NCBI GenBank assembly: GCA_011634665.1
Contig: WAEK01000010.1
Location: forward strand, 124,001 to 188,000
Source: Mortierella sp. BCC40632
Lineage: Eukaryota; Mortierellomycota; Mortierellomycetes; Mortierellales; Mortierellaceae
DNA: 64,000 nucleotides
Reading direction: 5' to 3'
The notes beneath the pieces are model-generated. The model was not told the DNA's origin. It did no database searches and was given only the letters and a program-made list of their open reading frames with translations. A program made the translations under genes and the position numbers. Shown one piece after another: positions 49,254-60,149 of this stretch. Positions within the stretch are counted from its first letter, which is position 1. Every line of letters begins with the position of its first letter.

Positions 49254-49467
49254 CAATCTGTTTTCCGCTGGAATAGCCGTGCAGGCTTTATAACAATCTG
49301 TTTCTGCTGGAAATAGCTATGTAGGCTAAGACTAAACTAAACTAGCCCACAGTCACCGCTCTGCGGTGGCAGTCCTCCATAATACCATAACAGCTCACGT
49401 TGCCGAAGCCCCGCGCAACGATTGCCGCCTTTTTCAAGACGATTAAAAGGTTGAAAAAAACAGACTG

Positions 49468-52400
49468 TCACCGGAAAGGAATCCTCCCCATCCTCTCCAT
49501 CACCTCCAAATGTCGCTTGCCTGCTAGACTATCTAGCAGGGTGGCATCAGCAGATGCCATATCGTTCTGAGCACCAGGGCAGCGTTGCTCGAGGTGATCA
49601 GCCAAGGGTGCACCACAACGGCATACACCAACAGGGCATGCGAAACCGTCACCATCACTCCATCGTCCTCTTTCTCCTTGAAAGGCGCCTTTTTTTTTCG
49701 AGGGAGTGATCCCATGTCGTGCTTCCCATGCCACGGTAGCCTCACATCTGTCCTTCCATAGGACCTCGGATGCCTTTCCTTCGATGAAACGGACGAAATG
49801 GTGTACAATGACTGTTGCTACTTTTTGGGGACTGAGAACATAGGGGCCCAAATCGTAGGCAGATTTGCTGGTGTTAGGCCACGGCAGAGGGAGCCAAAGA
49901 TCCAGAAGGTTGTTGGAAGCGTCGATCCGTCCTCAAGTTGATTCGGTGTATGATCAGGAGTCCCGCGAATGAAGTTGAGACTCTTGATTATTGCTCTGGT
50001 AGGCGCCCCTCGCCAAAACAATCTTCTAGGTGCCCTGATCCCTCGGATCTGGTTCGCCACTTGTGCCTTGAACCTATCCTTCGCTTCTCTGTTTGCCTTG
50101 TCGACCTCACTGGGACCCCACTCGTCTATCAAACGTATGGCCTCGTCCCAGATGTCGCGCTGTTGCTCCTTTGTTGCCAGACATTCCCATACGTGGTCGT
50201 TGTCTTCGGTCTCAGCTGCACACATCCCTATAGCCTCCATTAGGGTACACATCAGGGTGTCGAGCATGCATCACTTTCCCTGTCGGCAACATTCCAAACA
50301 TCTTTTTGATCCTATGTGTTCGTTGTGCTGTGTCCTTCATGCTGCTGTAAAAGGTGTGTACTTGGCGTCTGTCGTGAATATGGGCCAGAGTTGAACTCCA
50401 ATCCACCTCGTCCACACTCTGGATGGCACGCTTCGTCCTCTTCTGTGCTAGCTAGGCTTGGTGTCTCCTTATCGTTGTCTGTCGTTTCAGAAATTGACGG
50501 ATGTCGATTTCGATACTGGTTCCCTCGCACCTAGCTACCAAGTTTAACTCATCCTGTGCACTCAGATCTACCTTCCAAGGATCGGTACGCACGCCAGCAT
50601 TTGCCTTTGCAACCTTATCAGCAGCGATGTTCCCTTGGTTATCACTGTGGCCACGGACCCAAACCACTTGAACGCTTCCCTCACGCTCCTTTACCACTTT
50701 TGCCAACACTGCCCATAGCGCGGCTAGATTGGTGCGTTGTCGTTTCCTGGGCAGGGTGGTTGATCTGTTTACCACCATCTGTCTGAATTGATCAACGACG
50801 CCCTCGTTGTCTAACTCCACTCTGAGGTCCTGATCTGGTGGTGCTGCTACTACTGCAGCAATTAGACCCATGAGTTCCGCTTTGGTTGACGAAGCGTGGC
50901 CACCTACGCGTCCTCCAAATGATACGATCTGCCCTGAAGAGGTGTCCACGATTCCGCATGCCATGGATATCGCCTCTGTTCCTGCCCCGATGAGGGATCC
51001 ATCTGTGTGCAGGGTACGTGCCTCTGGTGTGCGCTGAGTGTTCCTGAGCTGTAGCATTTTGTCTCTGACAGATGCTTGGACGACGAAAAAGAGGGGCCTA
51101 TAGACTGCCATCCCTCGATGGCGGGCCTCTCATTCACCCATCCCTGAAACTCTTCCCTCAGGTCTTTTTCTCTATATCCTCGGTCTGATCCTCAACATAG
51201 GGAGCGACTCCACGCCTTCGCCTCAGTTCCCTGCGATCTTCTTTTCGCTGTTGCCTTTCCTCCTGGTCCCTTTTGAAGATGTTGGGTCAGTCCTTCCGCC
51301 AGCAGAATTGCATGATCGCGCGTCCGCCTTTTTTCTGATCTCACCCTTTCTTCAAACTGTGAGAGGTGCACCTCGTGCTCGCGTTGTGCGGCGTCTTTGA
51401 TCGACTGGAAATGTTCCTGCAGGTGTCTTTTGTCGTTGTCCAGGATCTTTTGTGAAGACGACTGCAGCTGCGAATAATGCTCTCTCGCCCTTTCGTGCAA
51501 GACCCTGACTGCAATAGCCTGGTTCTTTTTGGAAGGGCTGTAACTGTCGCTCGAGTGGTGTAGCACATCCCTCTCATACGACTTTGCGTACTTTTGCACT
51601 CGTTGCTGCAACATGTGCATAACCTGCTGGGTGCCCGAGTCATACTCCTCCTGGGCTGCATCTATTTGGCTAGTCGTGTCTCTATCCAGTCTTGCTGTCT
51701 GCGTCCTTAACTGCTTGTCCGCTCCCTGTGGCAAGTGGAAGCCGAAAGAGGTAAAGGTGGCAGATGCTGACCTCGTGACAGCTAAGAGATCACCATCTGG
51801 GGGGGTTCCGGGTTCTGATTGCTGTGCGGGCGATGGGGGCGGCCCATCCACTCCCACCCTGTGGCTCATCCTTCAAAAGACACCCTTTCGCTCGTTCCCA
51901 CGCTTCTCATTTTCTCTCCCTCTCTCCCTCATTCCTCCTCCTCTCCCTCCATCCTTCTTTCCATGGCCGCTCTCGACTCTTCTGCCACTGCCATCCGTCT
52001 CTCCTTCCTTCTGTCCACCAACGGCTCATCCTCCGACTCAACTTCCATCATCACTTCAGCTTCTGTCTCCATGTCCTCCTCCACCCTTTCTTCATCTGTG
52101 GGTTGTGGCTCCTGTGATCGTGGTTGGACTCCCAGATGATGACATACCACCACATACCAGGCTCTTTTCACGCCCGTCAGGAAAAACGATCTTTTCACTA
52201 CTGTCCATCTTGGATCCGTGTAACTTCTTCGTTTGTCATCATGCACATAGAAAATCCCATCCGAGGCAAGCTGTCTCGATACTTTGGCGAAGACCTTTGG
52301 CGGTAGGGCGTTTGATAGCAACTTTACCGTGGTGTCGTTTAACCCAGGGGCGATGAAATCAATTTTCCTTTTGCCAGCAACTGACAGACCGATGCTTGAA

Positions 52401-55400
52401 AGTTATGTTGCTTGAAACATGCTGCTGCTGCTGGCGATTCGAAAGGATGGCAGCGAAGACCGGACTCCACCTGCAATGCTAAGGCTCTCGCAGCCATAAC
52501 CTTCCCAACCATGCGTTTATCCTGGAAACGTAACCACGCTGTCGATACCTGCTCTTCCTCGACCACATCCTGGATGTGCCGGAGACCATAGAAAAACGCC
52601 TGTGCTGTAGGATACTGTTGGGCGTTCCTTTCGCTAGACCCAGCTTCTGTCGGATCATGGACGTGTATTTCCCCGCCCACCTTGTTGATACTGAGTCTGG
52701 CGCCACCATTATCGTCATTCGGTATAGGATTCTCGGGATCAGCACGTTGTTGACAATGTATACTGCTTGCTTGTCCGTTATCGCTTTCCGGGACAGGATG
52801 TTACACGTTGTGTTGATTTCCTCGAGGACCATATTCCTGGTGAAACGGTCGTTACCGTCAGCCGAAAACCACACACCCAGCATCCTAACGGCGACGTCGG
52901 GCGGGTGAGCTTTCACGGTGTCAGCGCTAATCTGGATCTCTTGCTGGTCCGTTGTTGGGTTCACTATGATCAGCTCTGATTTCTTCGGGTTAATATCGAT
53001 GGAGTTCAAACGGAAAAAACCAGTGGCGATGTCGGTGATCCCCTGGAGCCCTTCCTTATCTGGTGCAATCCATGTCGTGTCGTCCATGTACGCCAGACAA
53101 GGGACAACTAGCGCAGTGTCCTCCCCTTGCTGTAGGTAGTACGGGATGGGGAGTTGTCGATGCTCGAATAAAGCCTTTTTACTCATCATCGCGTATCCGA
53201 GTCCAGACTCCATGACTGCATTCAGTAGAACGTCGTAGACTATTCTCCACATAAGTGGACATTCCACTCCACCTTGATCCAAACCACAGCGCGGGTGATA
53301 TTCATCCGTTATCCCATACGCCGTGATGACCCTGTTGGTTTTGGTTGTCGCAATGTCCAGGCTTAAGCGGATGAATCTTGGATCCATCTTAATGCAACGT
53401 AGGCTCCGATCCAGCATCCCGTCAGGTCCACATGAGACCGAGTCGTAACATCGGCGCATGTCCTGAAAGAGAACCCATGCTTCCTTGTTGAATTCTCGGG
53501 CATCCTCCATCACCGCGTTGAGTATGTGGATCGGGTCTTTGGTCATCGTCCCCTTTAAAACGGAGAAGTTGGGTCCTTTGAGTACGTTGTGTTGCTCGCA
53601 GACTGCTGTGATCCTGTTCACTAAGATTGTGAACATGATCTTCCTCGCGTGTTCCAGTAGAGTGATCGGCCGTACGTCTGCTAAACGCCCCTGACCATAC
53701 CTGGCGTTTCGGGATACAATAGATGAGGCCTTGTTTCCACTGTGTTGGCACTGTTTCTTGAGCAAAGCATGCTTGGACTAAGATCGCGAATACCTTTGAT
53801 CCTCTTTTACCGAGCTTTTGAAACATGTCCCCTGTAACACCTGACAGTCCTGGCGCCTTGTGATGTGGTGCGTGTGCTACCGCGACAGCGATCTCTTCTT
53901 CTGTCGGAATTGCCATCGTCTCCTGGAACCAGGTTTCATCAATGTCATTCCTAGGACGATACCTTTCTTCCCAAAAAGGATTATCGCTGAGTGATTGGCA
54001 TGTTCTGGGGGCGTGCCACTCATCCTTGAAGTAACGAAAAACCTCTTTCCTGATTTCCTGCGGGTGGTCAAGAACATACGGTTTGTCGTTGTTGTCGTCC
54101 ACGATGACGTGATCTATCACGACGCTGTTCTGCGGTGCTTCAAGTATGCTGCGTATCGACCTCTTCGTGTCCGTGGCAAACTTTTCATTCCTCCGTTCTA
54201 TCGCCTCCTTGACGTAGCGGTGGAAATGTTTTTTGTTGTAGTCACGGTGAAGCATCCTGTTCTCTCGCCAGGCCGCCTGGATTTCCCTCAACCAACCATT
54301 CCAACACTCCTCCCCGTCCTCCACACTTGGGATTTGGTTGATGTTCATCTCCAGCTTGTTCGCTTCATACCAGTTCTTGATAGGGGTAAAGGTTTGATGC
54401 TTCAACTCCTCCTGACAGTCGTCTGATAGAAAATGCATCCGAACAGCTTTGATAACTCTTCCAAGATCACTTGTCTTTGCCCTCCATCGCGCCTCTCCCG
54501 GTTGTACACCTGGCAGACCACCGGTCTTAACAACCGGCAGATGTCTTTTTGCAGCTGACATGATTGTCTTCTGAAGCGTATCCCAGAGATCTTCCAGCGC
54601 GATTTGTTCCAGCGATTCACCTGTGAATTCTACTTCTTCAGGGTTGTCCTCCGTTGTTGTAATTCCAAACCGCTCCAGATGTCCATATTCGATGAGAGCT
54701 TCTTCGGCCTGTTCTTGAAACTCGTCCCAATGTGTCTTCTTTGCCTTGGCTGTCAACACTTTCTTTGTACGAGGGCAGTACTCCCACAAGACGTTGCGCG
54801 GGGTTGGTTTCACTAGGGTTCTGATAGTAAAAGCTAGCAATTACCATCTCATGATCTGATTTTAGAGGTGCTGTCAGAGCCTGTGACTTGCACGACATCA
54901 GATATGCCGTCAGACTTTCTGAGCTCCAGACCATGTCAATCCGGCTTTTGTCTTGCCATGTGTACATTCTTTTGTCCGTATGCATAAAACGGAAGGTGTC
55001 CACACAACTCTGTGTCCCGAGCCAGGTGAACAATGTGCGTTCTGGTGTCGATGTCGTATGTTGTTCGCTGGCTCTGTCAATCGCTGGATTGGGTACCCCA
55101 TTGAAATCACCGATCACAATGACATGGAAATGATCGTCGCTGTGTTTCCTCACTTGGGTTTTCACCCATTGCTCTACCGCTTCCTGCTCTCTCCTAGGTG
55201 CCGATCGAGGCGGGATGTAGCAGTTTACCACCGCGAGTCTAAAGCCTGACTTAAAACCAAATAACGCTGTGATGCCTCGGCCGTTCCCATCTGTCTCTCC
55301 TCCAACACTGAACTTGTGCCACCGTTTGTGGACCATCAGCCCTGTCCCCTCCCTCGCGTTCTGTCTGCTGCCGAGTTCCAAATGCCGTGGTAGTACGCAT

Positions 55401-55671
55401 ACCGATCCTTGGATAAGAGAAAACTCTGGCGCTCCCTGTCCACATTTGTCTCCTGGATCCCAATGATATCCAGGTCGTGCATCATCCCATACTCTCCAAG
55501 AGAGTTGAAAAAACCCCTTTCCAGACCGCCCTGTACGTTGATGGTACCAACCGACAGTGTCTGGAGAGTATCCTCCGTAAGTCCTGAACTTTTGTCCAGG
55601 ATGTTGGCCACGTAATTCGCCAGAGGAGACGGACTACGTGGTGGCGCTTTTTCTTTTTCACAGTTACTCAT
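49468..55671 (-). pseudogene. Retrotransposon ORF2: endonuclease, RT, RNase H (frameshifted)
   Basis: Broken polyprotein of the non-LTR element. The apurinic-type endonuclease (55671-54840) keeps its catalytic signatures IGIQETN, VIGDFNG and KSDHEMVIASF. The reverse transcriptase (54840-52479) keeps LFQDMRRCYDS (motif A), CGLDQGGVECPLMW (motif B) and AYMDDT (motif C). RNase H is at 51111-50452, with LHTDGS, STKAELMGL, VELDNEG and VRGHSDNQGN. The last part (50415-49468) ends with a Cys/His cluster, CRCGAPLADHLEQRC. Frame changes are visible near 55350, 54820, 53700 (inside the RT) and 52330, and more downstream, so no intact protein is made. Between RT and RNase H lie about 380 residues of acidic and coiled-coil sequence. 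Confidence 0.88.
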
Positions 55672-57635
55672 TAGAGTTCGCTGCTCATTGCCGCGTCGGA
55701 CTCTTCTTGAGTTGTGTAGGAGCTGGTAGAGGAGTATGGGGTCTGTGTGTCAAACGTATTGATGGGGTTGAACTCCTGCAACGCCGGAGTGTACTGGCAG
55801 CTTACACCTTGTGTTGAAACTGTTTGGGTGTCGGGAGCGAAGATATCCTTGACCGGGAAACTACTACTGAGCAAGATCGGATCAATTGTCAGTCCTGCCT
55901 GGACACTTTGCTGGGATAGTCTGGCCTCCAGTGTATCCTGGGCCGCCCGAAGCTGTTCAAATTTGTCTGTAGACGCCTGTACTACAGCCTTTGCTTCTGC
56001 TAGCTCACTCTCTGCTCGCCGCTGTCCTTCCTCAGCCTTCCTGGCCCTCTCTCTGAACTCGGAGATCTGTCTCATGGTCTCCTCCTTCTGCCTCCGCTCC
56101 TGCGCCAAAAGTGCCACATGCTCCCCCTCAAACCGTCTCTTCTCTCCTCGCACCTCATCCACCGCCATCGCACTCACGTGAGGCTGGCCCTGCCCCTGCA
56201 TCAGCCTCGCCAGGCTTTCCTCCATTCTCACGCACATTTGTTCCATCTTCCGATCCATCTTTGTCTCCATTTCTGTGATGCGTTGATTTAGCATCTGGAA
56301 AAAATCCATTGCTCTCTTCACACGTTCCTCAGAATGTTGGACAGCCTCCCTCAGCTTTGCAACATCCGCTGCTAATGACGACGATGGTCCTGTTGCTGCT
56401 ACCTTTGTCTTCACTGGGTTCGCTATGCTTTGCTCGCTTTGTGGTGGAGCCACTATGTGGGCGTACGATTTCCCGTTTGATACCGTTGGCACTCTGAGAC
56501 CTGGTGGTGTTACCGTCGCTTTTTGCCTTTGCTCGTCTGCGGTTCGTTGCTCATCTGTCTGCTCATCTGTTGCTTCCCAGCATTCGCGCATTCTCTCTCC
56601 TCACTTGGCGAATCATCAGGCGTCGGGGTGTTCCTCACAGTCTTTTGCCCATCTTATGTCCTGGAGCTCCCATCCGAAGCATGTTTGAGTCTCTGGAGTG
56701 ACCCACAGCGTGGTTTTCGTGCCGATCGTCCATCTTTTTGGTTGTCGTCACCAGATCTTCCTGAGTCGCAAAACTGATGAAGGCCTCCATCTGTCGTTGC
56801 TTCCTTCTCGGGTGCATCGGCATTGTGATGCCTCTGTACTTGCTGCCTGCAAGGAGATCAGAAACCAGTCGGGGGGTGTAGCCCATTGGCAGGTTGGCCA
56901 GCTTCATCACCAGCGTGCGGTTTGAGGCCACTCGCTGTGATCCCAACCGGGTGATGATCCCAGAGTCGTTCGCCACGATGACGCAGGATCGACCCTCGTC
57001 CTTCATCATCTTCACTGATTCTGTCCGGTGGAAAAGCACTGTTGCTGTCGCCATGGACCGCTTGGCGTTATGCCCCATGGTGACTTGCTCTATCTTTCCC
57101 CACTGAGAGAAAGTAGCTCTCACCTCATGCGCAGTCGTGGTGATGCTCAATCAAAATTACTTCCACTGATCGCTCCTCATCCCATTCTTTGCTGTGAGTT
57201 GGTGAACTCCTTGAAGTACACCTTTTCATCACCTTCCTTCACCATTCCACAGTGAAGGATTGCTTCCAGCTGGGCTCGCTGTCCAACTTCCACTACGAAA
57301 CAGCTGACTGAAGTCTCGTCCGCCAGCTGGATCCAGCGGACCAAAGGGGTTGCAACTGGGGCAACCACACCTTGGTAACACTTGGCCAATAAAGCCCCTG
57401 CGTTGGGTCATCGAGGTTGATGCCTCGCCAAAAAAGCGTCAACCGGGATGTACGCCTTGAGGTGATTACGACGTCGATCTACGAGGATGAACTCATCACT
57501 CGCAGACTCTACGTCTGCCTCGCTTTCACTCTGGCTATGGGGCAGCTCAGAGTTGTCTGTATCCACTTGCATGGATGCAGAGTTTGCAGGGGTGTCCCTG
57601 AAGGGAATGAACTTCCCATTTTTGGGGGGCCCCAT
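55671..57635 (-). pseudogene. Retrotransposon ORF1: RNA-binding/coiled-coil protein (broken)
   Basis: First ORF of the non-LTR element, starting near ATG 57635. A TGA at 57408-57410 interrupts the frame and the same frame continues beyond it, so this is a point mutation. A frameshift lies between 57177 and 57150. The part at 57150-56635 looks like two RRM-type RNA-binding units (VRATFSQWGKIEQVTMG and LVMKLANLPMGYTPRLV). The last part (56591-55671) is a long coiled coil with EERVKRAMDFFQMLNQRI and repeated Arg/Glu/Ala heptads. ORF1 proteins of this kind bind the element's RNA. It stops one base away from where ORF2 starts. Confidence 0.75.
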
Positions 57636-57842
57636 CGATGCAGCTAGGAGGGAGGGTAGGGATGATAGGGAAAAAGGGGGGGAGGGGAGGGTGGTTATGG
57701 TTGTGTGGGGCTGCCACTTCGATGGTTGTTCTTTGATCTGAATGAATATTCACGCCCACTGTTGGCAGTAGCGTGGTAAGAAGTTTTAGTTCTAGTGTAA
57801 AGGTCCCAGTGGCGATGTCGCTTTGCGGTGGTAATGGTCCTG

Positions 57843-57851
57843 CCAGCATAG
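57843..57851. repeat. Target-site duplication, right copy
   Basis: CCAGCATAG, identical to 49200-49208. It fixes the probable 5' end of the retrotransposon at 57842. Confidence 0.6.
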
Positions 57852-57988
57852 CCATCCTCCAACTTGCTCTTGGCCCCAGAGTCTGGCGAAGGAAAGGTTT
57901 CGGTAACATGCTAGGAATTAATTATATTGTTAGGAAATAATGGAATCATAATCAACAATGATCTGGAATATCCGCCATCATCAGTTCT

Positions 57989-58060
57989 TCTTTGGTAGTA
58001 TAGTGGTGAGTATCTCCGCCTGTCACGCGGAAGACCCGGGTTCAATTCCCGGCCAAAGAG
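57989..58060 (+). tRNA. tRNA-Asp(GTC)
   Basis: A 72-nt cloverleaf without intron. The acceptor stem pairs TCTTTGG with CCAAAGA, followed by discriminator G. The anticodon arm is CCGC-CTGTCAC-GCGG, giving anticodon GTC. The T arm is CCGGG with loop TTCAATT. The A box (TAGTATAGTGG) and B box (GGTTCAATTCC) are intact, and a TTTT terminator lies at 58064-58067. It sits between two mobile elements. Confidence 0.95.
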
Positions 58061-58090
58061 CTCTTTTGCCCTTTAGTAGAGTTTTTTGAC

Positions 58091-58108
58091 CAGTTAACCG
58101 GTTAACTG
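58091..58108. repeat. 18-bp perfect palindrome
   Basis: CAGTTAACCGGTTAACTG equals its own reverse complement. It lies 30 bp after the tRNA gene and 32 bp before the inverted-repeat element. Confidence 0.9.
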
Positions 58109-58139
58109 AACAAAAAGTTATGAAAAAACTTAGAAAAAA

Positions 58140-58494
58140 CTTATTCTCACATATAGTGTGAGCGGCTTATTCTCACATATAACCACCTTTTTTGCCGATT
58201 AAAGTGGGTTGGGTGCCTCAACTTGCGATTTTTTTGAAATCATCTGGTAGGGATGATCGCTCGACGCCTCCTGACGAATTTCCAGGAGATGGGGCCTTGG
58301 GTTTGTGCGTCAGGAGCCCAAAAACCAAATTCCAAAATGGTCGTACTAACTCCATGTAATTTTCCAGCTCACAATTTGACTTCTAGACCCCTCTGAATTT
58401 TCTGCACTCAGCTCCGTGCAAAAATTTCCGTACTAACTCCGTGCAAAAGTGGATGTGTGTGAGATTAAGACGCTCACACATATGTGAGAATAAG
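58140..58494. mobile_element. 355-bp element with about 40-bp terminal inverted repeats
   Basis: Bases 58140-58180 and the reverse complement of 58455-58494 match over about 40 bases with one gap and a few changes; both start CTTATTCTCACATAT. The CTTATTCTCACATAT word also occurs a second time within the left repeat (from 58166). The interior has a 9-bp hairpin (CTCCTGACG at 58268-58276 with CGTCAGGAG at 58308-58316) and two direct copies of CGTACTAACTCC. There is no coding capacity. It looks like a MITE or the terminal structure of a larger element. No clear target-site duplication was found. Confidence 0.7.
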
Positions 58495-59732
58495 TTCATC
58501 CGACTGCAAACGTGTTGAATAGTCTCCATTTTGAAATGTCGAGTCGGAAGGAACTTGTTTAGAGGCCTCAGGTTTAGTACTGGTCGCAGGTCTCCCGTCT
58601 TCTTTGGGATGGTGAAGAGCTGACTTGTAAGCCCTCTCCATTGGCGTATTCGATCGCTCCCTTGGCTAGCAAAGCGGACACCTCGGTGTCTATGCTCGCG
58701 GTCTCCTCTTTGGACAGTGGCCGGGGAGGAGAGTGTGTCTCCGAGGTTGGGGGACGAGAGACAAATGGAATCTTGTACCCCTCCTTGATGATTCGGAGAA
58801 TGGCTAGGTTGTCTGAAACGGTCCGCCATTCGTCTAAGAAGAGTCGGAGCCGACCTCCGACCTCTTCTCGATGATCTGCGGCTTTGGCTGCGTTCTCTTC
58901 GTTGGCTTGAATTGCGCTTGAAGTTGTTCCTCCGTCTGATATTATTGGTTCTTTGAAAATTGGAACGGTCATTATCATCGTTGCTGTTTTGATGAAACTT
59001 CGAAGAGCTGTCCTTCTTGTTTCCTTGGTTGTTGAACTCACGGTTGTTGTTTTTGTTGACAAAACTGTTGTTCTTGAACTTGTTCTTGGGGCGGAGCGTG
59101 TTGTCCATGGAGCGTTGGACTTTAAGTTCTTCTTCGAGTTTAGCAGTCTCGATAATGTCATTGGGGTCGTTCTTGTGGGAGGTTCCTTGTGCTTGGCGAA
59201 TGTGACCAAGGTGGATCTCATTAATTTTGCCTGTGGCACCGGCGATATGATCCCGCAGGAGAGTGGCAAACGTTGTGCAGAGATCGACCATATCTTCTGC
59301 CTCCAGTGTCCCTTCTCCTTCGAGAGCCCACATTTGATGAAGGAAAAGATCGGTAGGGCGAGTGAGGTTGACCAAACGTTTCTGAATGGATCGTAGCTGA
59401 TTGTTGTAGATCCTCTGAGTCGTTGAGAGAGGGGCAGAGGAAGGGGGTTTCTGGGGTTCGTATTGCATGACAACATTTTTAGAGTACTGCTTGAATTGTT
59501 CCCAAAAATCCTCATCGTTGATCTCTTGCTCGAAAAAGGAGCGAGGATTCGAGGGGCGGATAGGAGGATAGCGTTCTCCCTCTGCAATGGAAGGCCTGAA
59601 GGACTTGATATGGGTTGCGTCCTCCAGTTGTGGGTCTCTGTCAGAGTTGGCGTTCTGCTTGAGACGAGCAATTTCTTCAGACATCGAGGCTATTTGTTGC
59701 TTAAGAATATTAATGTCATCTGTGGATATCAT
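58495..59732 (-). pseudogene. Truncated DIRS-like retroelement (gag and start of RT)
   Basis: Minus-strand remnant starting at ATG 59732. It opens with a coiled coil (INILKQQIASMSEEIARLKQ) and an Asn-rich, then Arg/Ser-rich, gag-like region. The next part continues in another frame with GGRLRLFLDEWRTVSDN and IIKEGYKIPFVS, the sequence that precedes the reverse transcriptase in DIRS-type elements, then returns to the first frame as LFTIPKKTGDLRPVLNLRPL and HFKMETIQHV. The remainder of the RT, and any RNase H or tyrosine recombinase, is absent; the sequence ends at the border of the inverted-repeat element. Overlapping gag/RT frames are normal for DIRS elements, but the second shift near 58620 is damage. 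Confidence 0.75.
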
Positions 59733-60149
59733 GGGGGTAAGGATCAGGTTTTGGTTACGGATTCCCGGCGAAACAAAAGAAGGTAGAGATCCCTTTCTCA
59801 GTGTAGAGCTGAATTTAATTTATTTTCTGGATTTTCGGAGTAGAAGATTACACGTATATGGTCTTGGCCCTGAAGGATAAGCAGATAGGCTAACTCAGCA
59901 CACGTTTGAAAAAGAAGAGAGGCGCGGATCTCATCACCATGGAGCCTGTAATTTTTTTCTCGAGGTCGCAGAAAAGGTGACAATTGGCTACAGACAAGTT
60001 CTAAGGAGGGGCGAGGCAATCTGTAAACGCGCTCAAAAAATTATATCGCGAACAGACCTTCTTCTGATATCAAATATTTCTGCAAGATATGCAAAGTGCT
60101 ATGTTTATTCTCGAGATTATTTTTTTATCAGTACCCTGCGCCACTGTTG
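59733..60149. other. Spacer between DIRS-like remnant and nuclease gene
   Basis: AT-rich, about 400 bp, no gene seen. It may include the 5' end of the DIRS-like remnant. Confidence 0.4.

Larger units (their letters stand above)
49209..57842 (-). mobile_element. Dead non-LTR (LINE-type) retrotransposon, about 8.6 kb
   Basis: A full-length or near full-length non-LTR element of the I/Tad type, read on the minus strand. It runs from a 5' region near 57842, through ORF1 and ORF2 (endonuclease, reverse transcriptase, RNase H, terminal zinc-knuckle-like segment), to a 3' tail seen as 41 consecutive T at 49209-49249. A 9-bp repeat, CCAGCATAG, flanks it on both sides. At least five frame breaks and in-frame stops make it inactive. 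The 3' untranslated region (49250-49467) has two imperfect copies of a roughly 40-bp unit containing ACAATCTGTTT. LINE-type copying is supported by the tail and the duplication; the clade name is from family knowledge. Confidence 0.88.

Noticed and set aside
57547..57909. 120-residue minus-strand frame at the LINE 5' end
   Set aside because: Spans the predicted 5' border of the element and overlaps ORF1 in another frame; no motif.
58383..58494. C-terminal end of the DIRS-like frame as real protein
   Set aside because: The residues after QHVC are encoded by the inverted-repeat element and its border, not by RT sequence.
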